DNA of 64,000 nt. Source: Aphrocallistes beatrix (lineage: Eukaryota; Porifera; Hexactinellida; Sceptrulophora; Aphrocallistidae). The notes below the pieces were generated by a model. That model was not told the origin of the DNA, did no database searches, and saw only the letters and a program-made list of their open reading frames with translations. Position numbers and translations under genes: made by a program. Numbering within the stretch: position 1 is the stretch's first letter; every line of letters begins with the position of its first letter. Positions 54,827 to 64,000 of the stretch are shown here, piece after piece. Location: NCBI GenBank assembly GCA_963281255.1, contig OY725504.1:2418001-2482000 (forward strand). The letters are read 5' to 3'.

Positions 54827-55375
54827 ATCCTTACTATTAAAACTCGATTATTGTATATTAGTATATATATATAGTATATATATATGTAACGAATTGATTG
54901 AAGAAACTGCCAGTCATAGAAAGCTAATTTTTGGCATGTGGGAGTCTTTTGGCTATGGCTCCAGTAAGTTCTGAGCTCAGAGTAAAATGTCGACTCATCA
55001 TTGAATTATGACGTCATTGTCACATTTTTAAAAGTTAAGCAACACAGTTATTCGAGCATAACTCAGCCATTATAGGAGATAGAAGGCTGAAATTTTAATA
55101 GAATATGTATACTAACATACCTCACATACGATGTAACTATCATCAAAAATGATGACTCATCACTTTGTTATGACGTCATCATTACGCATCAAAAATTTTA
55201 AAATTGACAAATTTGGTGATTTTTGAGTGGTATCGATTATAACAGTAAGACAGTCATATTTAGAGATGCTATCTCCCTTATAATTAACCAATGTGACCCC
55301 AGGCGACCGAAGGGTCCCTCCGGCGGACACAAAGTGTCCGCCAGCCGCGTAGCGCAAGCAAGCGAAGCGCGCTTG
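54827..55375 (+). mobile_element. Hel-A copy 21 (reference-quality copy)
   Basis: The 5' end A|TCCTTACTATTAAAACTCG is at 54827. An (AT)n spacer follows, then the core from GTAACGAATTGATTGAAGAA (54887), TGACGTCA at about 55008 and 55171, TGACTCATCA at about 55154, a GACCGAAGGGTCC mini-hairpin, the GGCGGACAC stem-loop, and the 3' end GAAGCGCGCTTG|T at 55374. No target duplication; flanks A and T. This copy defines the family best. Confidence 0.9.
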
Positions 55376-55757
55376 TTATTGAAAAATTCAACACATTACT
55401 TATTCTAATGGGATAATTATCAAACTGTGCCACACTGTTTCACTAATCGCCATAATGTATAATGGCCGTGACTAGGGACGAGTAGCACCAGGTATCAAAA
55501 CGAGATATTTTTAAACTATAAGTTAGCAATTGAGTTGAATCTCTCAATAAGAACAATAGGCTGTGTAGAATATAAATTTGAGATAAAAATAGAGCATTTC
55601 TTACTGTTTAGTACATATTCTATATAAAAATACGACCTTAATACTATTTGTGTGGAGTTTTTCTAGGTAGATGAATACTTTTTTCCGAGTAATATTTACA
55701 AGTACGTATATATATATGTTTATACACATGAATTAATCGAGTTTTAATGGTAGGATA
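55376..55757. mobile_element. B-family MITE with a following Hel-A 5' terminus
   Basis: 55430-55693 (ATAATGGCCGTGACTAGGGA, AATACGACCTTAATACTATT, AATACTTTTTTCCGAG) parallels 7870-8137. An AT tract and reversed Hel-A terminus (ATTAATCGAGTTTTAATGGT) follow at 55733-55757, as at 8166-8190, suggesting remains of another reversed Helitron. Confidence 0.6.
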
Positions 55758-56067
55758 ACTCTCAATAACGCCCTCCTATGTCGATTCTGAACGATTATCT
55801 TAGCTTCAATTCAACATTGAATCTCATCGAGAACTAATAAAAGCTTGAAATTTCAATGGTTTCCTTCTACAATGGATTGAAAGTTGGATATAGTTCTTGG
55901 TTCATATTTTGCCGCCAAAAGGTTCCAGAAGGGGATTTTAGTTTTTAAGCTTATCAAGTTATTTGCTGAAAACAAAGATTTTTGAATTTTGAAATTATGT
56001 ACATATACCGAATGAACCAAAAACACTAGTTTCGAGTAGTGATGGTTTAATAGTTTTGAGTAGTGAT
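55758..56067. other. Intron up to the palindrome
   Basis: No feature except GAGTAGTGAT repeats at 56034 and 56058, the latter forming the left direct repeat of the next element. Confidence 0.5.
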
Positions 56068-58471
56068 AGGTGTAACTTTAGCAGCGGATTCGCCGTGTCG
56101 CACTTAAATGTTAATAACTTTATGAATTTAGGTCCGATTTGAAATCTGATTGTATCAACGTGTAGTGGAGGTCTGAACGTTTCATAATCTCAGTTCAAAT
56201 CCCGAAATATCCAGTGATGACTTAGCAATTTATCTTTTAATTTTTGTAACGGTTTTTTTGAATATCTCTAAAGTTATAAGATCTATCGAATCTAAGTTAT
56301 ACGATCTATCGAATCTATCTTAGACACATATGTGCTCCAGCTCTGGACGTTTATGTGGTTAAAATTTGAAGTCGATTTGTTAAGATTTAGCGAATCTATG
56401 GTCGATTCAATTTTTCATAGTTAATGAGTGTTACTTTAGCAGCGGATTCGCCGTGTCGCACTTAAATGCTAATAACTTAATGAATTTGGATCCGATTTGA
56501 AATCTAATCATACCAACGTGTAGAGGAGGTCTGGACGTTTGTGTTGTTCGATTTGAAGCTAATAATTTAAAATTTGGTGAATTTGTGGTCGATTCAAGTT
56601 TTCACTGGTTTGGCTCGAACACGAGTGTTTGTTATCTTAGCGGCGGATTCGAAGTCACACTTAATCGCTTATAACTCGAAAAGTATTCGTCTTAGATCAA
56701 AAATAATTATACTAGTGGAAAGAAGAGAGTTGATCTATTTCATTTTTATGTTTAAACTTTTGAATTTTCACAAAATGATTTAGCAGCGACACATCAAATT
56801 TAGGTCTCAATTTTTGGTTAATATCTCATGAAATATTTATTATACAAACTTCTCCTTTAAACTACGTTTATTGCAGCCTTGGTGTATTTTGTGTTTCAAA
56901 TTTCAAATTGAAATATTAATTTTTGAACGAATTATTAATATTTGAAATTTACATTATAATAATGTGATATCACCAGAGTTGTATTTATCAGTAATATCTA
57001 CTTTTAATCACACCAGATCATATTTTGATTGTTTAATTCGTGTCCAGCACTAAATTTCCAGCCATTTGATATGTATATATTGACCATATTTGGAGAATGT
57101 TTAGGTTGGCCGTTCCTAGCAATTGCCAGGAATGTTGAAGGTTTTGTGGTATGCCATATTGGCAGGTATAGTTGAATGTTTTAACCTTCATATATTCCAC
57201 ATATGATATATTAGAGCTAATTAGCATATTCGTACTCGCTGAACCTAGCCGAGAAGAACAAGCGGTCACTCTATATGGTTACTCCAAATTTGAAGATCGG
57301 AATTTTTCTACATTCCTGGCCGTTGCTAGGAACGGTCAACCTAAACATTCTCCAAATATGGTCAATATATATATCAAATGGCTAGAAATTTAGTGCTGGA
57401 CACGAATTATACATTCAAAATATGATCTGTTGTGATTAAAAGCATATTTTACTGATAGATACAGCTCCGGTGATATCACATTATTATAATGTGAATTTTA
57501 AATATTAATAATTCGTTCAAAAATTAATATTTTAATTTGAAATTTGAAACACAAAATACACCAAGGCTGCAATAAACGTAGTTTAAACCCGTGGACGTCC
57601 AGGAATGTTGGAGTGAAAGTGGAAGTTAATTGAAAGTAAACTGAAAATGAAAATGAAAGCTGGGTCATTTCTATTTATACCTTTGACCCCAAGTATTCCT
57701 CGGGTTGAAGGAAAAGTTTGCATAATAAATATTTCATGAGATATTAACCAAAACTGAGACCTAAATTTGATGTGTCACTGCTAACTCATTTTGTGAAGAT
57801 TTAAAAGTTTAAACTTAATGAAATGCACCAACACTCTTCTTTCCACTGGTATAATTATTTTTGATCTAAGACGAATACTTTTCGAGTTATAAGCGATTAA
57901 GTGTGACTTCGAATCCGCCGCTAAGATAACAAACACTCGTGTTCGAGCCAAACCAGTGAAAACTTGAATCGACCACAAATTCACCAAATTTTAAATTATT
58001 AGCTTCAAATCGAACAACACAAACGTCCAGACCTCCTCTACACGTTGGTATGATTAGATTTCAAATCGGATCCAAATTCATTAAGTTATTAGCATTTAAG
58101 TGCGACACGGCGAATCCGCTGCTAAAGTAACACTCATGAACTATGAAAAATTGAATCGACCATAGATTCGCTAAATCTTAACAAATCGACTTCAAATTTT
58201 AACCACATAAACGTCCAGAGCTGGAGCACATATGTGTCTAAGATAGATTCGATAGATCCTATAACTTTTGAAATATTCAAGAAAAACCATGACAAAACTA
58301 AAAGGTAAATTGCTAAGTCATCACTGGATCTTGCGGGATTTGATCTGAGATTATGAAACTTCCAGACCTCCTCTACACGTTGATATAATTATATTTCAAA
58401 TTGGACCTAAATTTATAAAGTTATCAACATTTAAGTGCGACACGGCGAATCCGCTGCTAAAGTAACACCCA
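56068..58471. repeat. 2.4-kb near-complete palindrome (foldback element) with 12-bp flanking direct repeats
   Basis: Left arm 56068 to about 57200 and right arm about 57240-58471 are inverted copies; centre about 57220. Landmarks: AGCAGCGGATTCGCCGTGTC at about 56079 and 56435 and its complement near 58100 and 58445; GTGTATTTTGTGTTTCAAAT at 56882 and its complement near 57550. TTGAGTAGTGAT occurs at 56056-56067 and 58472-58483. Each arm contains the same ~360-bp unit as a direct repeat. The right arm has a 130-bp insertion at 57586. Mirror-image open frames of about 70 codons (56574-56783 and 57987-57781) exist but resemble no known protein. Confidence 0.88.
57586..57716. mobile_element. Small insertion in the palindrome's right arm
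   Basis: GGACGTCCAGGAATGTTGGA..GAAAATGAAAATGAAAGC..TATTTATACCTTTGACCCCAAG has no counterpart in the left arm, but matches 23399-23490 in reverse. A short MITE or SINE-like unit. Confidence 0.65.
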
Positions 58472-58483
58472 TTGAGTAGTGAT

Positions 58484-58964
58484 GGTAAAGCTAAAGTTGG
58501 GAAAATAGCACATTTACAGCTCCAACAGCCCATCGAGTGAGAATATTTGTTCTTTAGTAGTCTACCAATGACGTGTTTTTTAAAAATAACATATTTCAAA
58601 ATGGATTTTGTGGAAGATGGGATTTATGTTAATTTTTTAATTTAGACCTTTTAACCTCACTTGGTTTTAGAATACTTTGTTTATCTACTATTGGCATACA
58701 TACAAACCCTGGCGAGGTTTTTTATAATTAAATACTATGTGGGAGAGTAATTGAATTCAAAGATTTTAATTAAATCACTGTACTATGGATTTTGTTAACT
58801 CATTTCTGATTAAGTTATTTTCAGGGGGGATACTTTAGAAGCGTGGGGTACCTGCTATAAATAGAATGGCCCCCAGGGGCGTTGGAAGCTCGTATGCCAT
58901 GGGGGGATTAAAGGTTAATAACATTATGAGATTCATTAAATTTAATTATTCATTCAGAATTTTG
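58484..58964. other. Intron with a G-rich transposon-end-like patch
   Basis: 58855-58912 (ATGGCCCCCAGGGGCGTTGG, CCATGGGGGGATTAAAGG) resembles ends of common animal DNA transposons; otherwise nothing recognised. Confidence 0.45.
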
Positions 58965-59408
58965 CGAATTGATTGAAGAATCTCCCTGGCACAGAAAGCT
59001 GAGTCTTTTGACAGACCAAAATGTCGACTCATCATGGAATTATGACGTCATTTATCACCTTTTTTAGAATTAGAAATTTCAGTTTTTCGACTAGAACTCA
59101 GTCATTTGGGTGATAGAAGGCTGAAATTTTAATTGAATTTGTATATTAATATACCTGACATATGATGCAGCTATCATCAAAAATGATGACTCATCACTCT
59201 TTTATGACATCATCATTACTCATCAAAATGTTTATAATTGACAATTTTGGTGATTTTTCGCGCGATCGATTATAAGAGTAGGACAGACCATTTTGAGATG
59301 TTATCTCCCTTATAAATAATCAATATGACCCCAGGGGCCCAAAAGGCGCATCCGGCGGGGACCAAGTGACCGCCAGCCGCACAACGTAGGCAAGCGATGC
59401 GCGCTTGT
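58965..59408 (+). mobile_element. Hel-A copy 22 (no 5' terminus)
   Basis: From TGCGAATTGATTGAAGAATC through AATGATGACTCATCACTCTT to the 3' end GATGCGCGCTTG|T. The CRE positions are partly decayed (TGACATCATCATT). Confidence 0.8.
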
Positions 59409-60289
59409 GTTGAAATCAAAATTTTCGGGGTTAGGGGTCTCAAAGAAATTTGTTGATTTTCAGGGTACTCTTGCTATTTTATGTAAATATTTGGTTCGAA
59501 TATATGTACATAAATCATTAGTCTAAATGCGAATAAATGTCTATGAATGCTTTTGTTCATTTTTAATAACTCATTTGACAATCTTCTTAACATCTAAACT
59601 TAAAATCTCTATATCTCGGGACTTTAAAATTTCAGATTGACCGTCTTTACAGAATTTTATTCAAAATTGGTTTGAGATAGAGGTTTTAAAATTTCAAGCG
59701 TTGTCTATATCATTAGGCGATGAACGTAGGACCACTATATTTTCGATATCTTATCACTTGGTGTTTTTATTCCTGATTTCCCAAAAACAGACATTTTTGG
59801 CCCTTTTTTGGCCCTTTTTTTCGGGAACCGATAAAATTTACAATTATTGTCATTTTTGCTTTCTTTTGGTCCTATGAAGTGGCAAATATGATAGCCTATC
59901 TATGATTCGATTTTGGAAGCATTTGTTTCTTTGGTATGTCCTAAACAATTCTTTGAGTGTCCGGATTTCTACCATTAAGATGTGCTAGCGATAAACGAAA
60001 AAACACACTTTGAGACACTGTATCTCAAAAACTAGAAATGAGAATAAAAACCGGTTTGGAATGTGCAAGTATTTCTTGACTTGACGGAGATACCTTTATT
60101 TTCTTCTGTATTTATCACTGACAGGAAAGCTGTTCAATATTACCTATTGTACCCAAGTTTTTTTTATGAGGTATGTTTCAATTTTTCAACCAACACATCT
60201 AAGAACTATAAACTTTGCTCTCCAATGTTCATAGGGGAATACTGTAAGGCTTGAATATCACTTGTTAGATTAATGTCGTATTCTATTAT
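59409..60289. other. Intron, nothing recognised
   Basis: AT-rich; a short GGCCCTTTTTTGGCCCTTTT tandem at 59799-59820. An open frame of 63 codons at 60063 has no support. Confidence 0.5.
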
Positions 60290-61880
60290 TCAATTATTTT
60301 TGCGAATACTATTTTCTTTTGGAGGATGAATATCTAATTCTTCCAAGATTTTCAAGCAATTTTTGTAAATCTCGTTGAAATCAGTGTCGTTCATTCTCAT
60401 ATCAGACAACTCATCAATGGCATAATTTGCTGCTTCTATAGCTCCAAAGATTGTGGCTTCTTTGGATTGTATTGCCTTAGACAGCATTTCTACTCGCTTG
60501 AATATTGGAAAAAGCAAGTGAATTGAATATAGAGTCTCAAACTGATAAGCCTAAGCTCGAAATCACGCTGTAGCTGCAGTTTTGGCATCTGCAGTATCAG
60601 TTAAGTGATGCATTACTTGAAGTAGGACACCCTATTCGTTTCGTGTTGCTGATAAAAGTTTACCACGAAGTACCCAATGAGTTCGACATGCTTGTCGTTG
60701 AACAGCAGAGTTTAGTTCATCATCTCGATGAAGCTCACTGTTCAATTTCCTCACCAAATCGAATCTTTTACGGCTGTCACGTATAAAATTTGATTGAGAG
60801 TTCAAAAATTGCATCAAATCACAACTCCAACGACTGTTTTCAATAGTATATTTCAGATCTAAATTGATACCGTGGTTTTTGCAATACGCCTTTATGAATT
60901 CTTGCATTCGCTGCTCCATCATATATTTGACCTCGACAGTATGAAATATCAATATTAAGCCTTAGAAGTACATCTTTAATGGTATCCGCAATCTTCTCTC
61001 CAGTAGTTGAAACTATTGTGAATACCCCATAAAGTATTCGTTTACAGTGAAATCTGGAACCACGCTTCTAAGAATCACTGACAACTGTTCTTACCCTGTA
61101 ATATCTGTAGTTCCATCAGCACAAATCATAAAGTACTTAAAATTTATTAATTCTTCAGAAATTCGTCGTTGAACATCATGTGCTAGTAGCTGGATATTCT
61201 CATTTTGAATATCAGGTGACATGTATTCCAAACGGGTAGAAGAAAGACATTTGGAAAAACTAGTACTATCAGTTGAGCGCAGTTTCATCAGCTTTAATAG
61301 TAGACCAGAGTCTGTATCATGGCCTCGAACTGGCAACGCACACTCACCCAGAATTTTCAGACTAGTTATTACTCCGACTAGGAAGCTCCGCCACTGTTCT
61401 TGTGAATTCAGCATGCCTGCATCCAACTGAGTAGAAATAGTACCTTGCTTCATGACATACAGCTCTACTTCTACTGCAACCTTGTGTTGCCGTGATTTCT
61501 TGCTGTCATTAAACTTTTCAATTGCTTTTTTCCAATTGAAAAATCCAATATTCCTATCAGTAAATGAAGGTTCAATTTTTGATTATTAGGGTATTTTCTT
61601 TCTTGCACTGTTTTGGAACAAGAATAACATATCACGATGTCGCTTTCCTGTACATAGTGCAAGAAATCAAAAGTTTCGAACCAATTTTTTGGGGCTTTAA
61701 ATTGAGCAGATGATTTTCCCAAAGATTCTAAAGGGTAAACAATTGCAGTCTAGAGGGACATAGCGTTCGTGAGACATAATGATTTCACTAAGTCAGCTTC
61801 TCCAATCACGATTTCATGTTCATCTAACCCCACAGATTCGACATATGTATGGTTCTATTAATTCTTCAAAACCAAGATGG
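60290..61880 (-). pseudogene. hAT transposase of the ZMYM1/DUF4371 type, degenerate
   Basis: Minus strand, several frames. From about 61860: DEHEIVIGEADLVKSLCLTN; from 61722: SSAQFKAPKNWFETFDFLHY, ..DIVICYSCSK (TTF-type zinc finger), KLNLHLLIGI..IGKKQLKS; 61453-61091: EQWRSFLVGVITSLKILGEC, ALPVRGHDTD, YMSPDIQNENIQLLAHDVQR and YFMICADGTTDITG (the 'RGH', 'SP-IQNE-I' and 'ADE-TD' core; the usual E of ADE is G here); 60952-60632: CRTHWVLR (the 'C-TRW--R' block); 60517-60290: AANYAIDELSDMRMNDTDFN (the 'L--LR-D--F' block). The C-terminal dimerisation block was not found. Stops and frameshifts make it non-functional. No inverted ends identified. Confidence 0.83.
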
Positions 61881-62925
<1,045 letters not shown>

Positions 62926-62960
62926 TGAGTATATAATGCGTGGTTGATATGTAATCTAAT

Positions 62961-63237
62961 ATCCTTACTATTAAAACTCGATTAAATTACAAGTGTGTTA
63001 ATAAATATGTTTCTCTAAAGAATTGATTAAAGAAACTGTTAGGCACAGAAAGCTGATTTTTGGCATGTGGAAGTATTTTGACTATGGCTCCACTTAGTTC
63101 TGACCTCAGACGAAAATGTCAATTCATCATGGAGGTATGACGTCATTGTCACCTTTTTTAGAATTAGAAATTCAAGTTTTTCGACTATAACTCAGCCATT
63201 TTAGGTGAGAGAAGGCTGAAATTTTAATAGAATGTGT
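62961..63237 (+). mobile_element. Hel-A copy 23, interrupted by FB-P3
   Basis: The 5' terminus ATCCTTACTATTAAAACTCG is at 62961; the core starts AAGAATTGATTAAAGAAACT near 63018 and is cut at 63237, within AATTTTAATAGAATGTGT, by the foldback. The remainder should continue beyond the window. Confidence 0.82.
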
Positions 63238-64000
63238 CATAGCCTACTCTAATAATGCCTCACAGTAAAATAACCAAGGATGCGGTAATAGCCAATGGAT
63301 TAATACACGATTAACCTAAAATCGTTAACCACGTAGAATAGGCATTATGAATGTTTTACAAGCATATATATACATGGCATTAAAGTGCATATATCCGCTT
63401 TTCAAAATCTAGTCATCATATCATTGCGCAACAGGTCACTTTAAGCACGATTTTGTCGATTTTCTAAGCTGTTTTAAGCCTACTTCTAAATGTTATTGAG
63501 ATATGATTTTTGTACAACCAAGATTAGTACGGGTTGATTTGAAAAATTTAGAATTTTTCAATAGAATCTTGTTACATTACTACGTTGCTATGGTAGAGCA
63601 TTTTGATCAGTTTGAGCCATATCCTACAAACTGTAATAACTAGGTCTTCAAATTTGATCGTATTTGATAGGCAATTGGTTACTTCCTATTAAATAATAAT
63701 ACAATTTAAACTTCTAAATTCACAGACTATCGAGTTTCACGACAATTTAGTGTTTTGGTCACATTCTTAAAATCAACCCATAAGTTAAAACTCGTTGAAT
63801 TTAGAAGTTCAAGTTGTATTATCACCTAATAGGAAGTAGTCCATTGCCTATCAAACACGATAAAATTTGAAAATCTAGTCACTACACTTTGCACGAAATG
63901 GCCCAAACTAAACAAATGCACTACCATAGCAACGCAGGAATGTAACATCATTCTATTGGAAAATTTTTCAAAGCAACTAGTACTAATCTTGGTTCTAAAC
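63238..64000. mobile_element. FB-P3: P-type foldback, cut by the window end
   Basis: Starts CATAGCCTACTCTAATAATG and follows FB-P2 closely through the first arm and centre (about 63760) into the second arm, ending at the window edge. If it follows its relatives, about 290-300 bp remain outside. Confidence 0.88.

Noticed and set aside
56195-56215. tRNA B-box-like AGTTCAAATCCCG
   Set aside because: It lies within the palindromic repeat, no A box or cloverleaf is present, and the mirrored copy is diverged.
56574-57987. Pair of ~69-codon mirror frames (MVNLWSIQVF..)
   Set aside because: Identical because they lie in the two arms of a palindrome; each spans the repeated non-coding unit and lacks any family match.

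Overview
The window is animal (metazoan) nuclear DNA: AT-rich, almost all intron, and packed with degenerate transposable elements. It is anchored by one host gene on the + strand, the histone chaperone gene SPT16 (FACT complex large subunit). Six consecutive internal exons can be joined in frame: 4332-4600, 9396-9660, 14849-15033, 26628-26915, 39722-39843 and 62606-62924. They give about 482 codons, from the region before the dimerisation domain to near the end of the Rtt106-like middle domain. All introns are GT-AG, of about 4.8, 5.2, 11.6, 12.8 and 22.8 kb. The gene runs off both ends. Coding sequence is about 2% of the window. I cannot name the species. The repeat mix (CR1/L2-like LINE, Helitrons, pogo/Tc1/mariner, ZBED5-like and ZMYM1-like hAT, a THAP/P element) and the sequence point to a TE-rich invertebrate.

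The dominant repeat, which I call Hel-A, is a non-autonomous Helitron-like family with more than 20 copies or fragments in both orientations. Its 5' end is A|TCCTTACTATTAAAAC. A variable AT microsatellite spacer follows, then a core of about 450-500 bp. The 3' end is a run of GC-rich stem-loops ending GCGCGCTTG|T. Most intact copies carry perfect TGACGTCA (CRE-like) and TGACTCA (AP-1-like) sites. The AT spacer has been invaded repeatedly by other transposons (pogo-like, Tc1, a 2.9-kb P element, mariner-like MITEs).

Layout: 1-4.3 kb LINE remnant and Hel-A copies; 4.3-4.6 kb SPT16 exon flanked by inverted foldback arms; 4.8-8.2 kb nested Helitrons, foldback and pogo MITEs; 9.4-15 kb two exons plus a hAT deletion derivative; 15-16.3 kb pogo MITEs and a repeat cluster; 18.6-23.2 kb nested Helitron/Tc1/foldback complex and a TACA array; 26.6 kb exon; 28-33 kb P element (duplicated THAP exon) nested in a Helitron; 33.7-39.7 kb Helitrons, hAT fragment and pogo MITEs abutting the 39.7-kb exon; 41-45 kb Tc1/mariner derivatives; 47 kb a near-perfect 119-bp hairpin; 49.5-51.6 kb foldback; 51.8-54.5 kb ZBED-like hAT with an internal inversion; 56.1-58.5 kb a 2.4-kb palindrome; 60.3-61.9 kb ZMYM1-like hAT pseudogene; 62.6 kb last visible exon, then a Helitron and a P-type foldback.

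No tRNA, rRNA, CRISPR or bacterial-type operon was seen. No transposase here looks intact.
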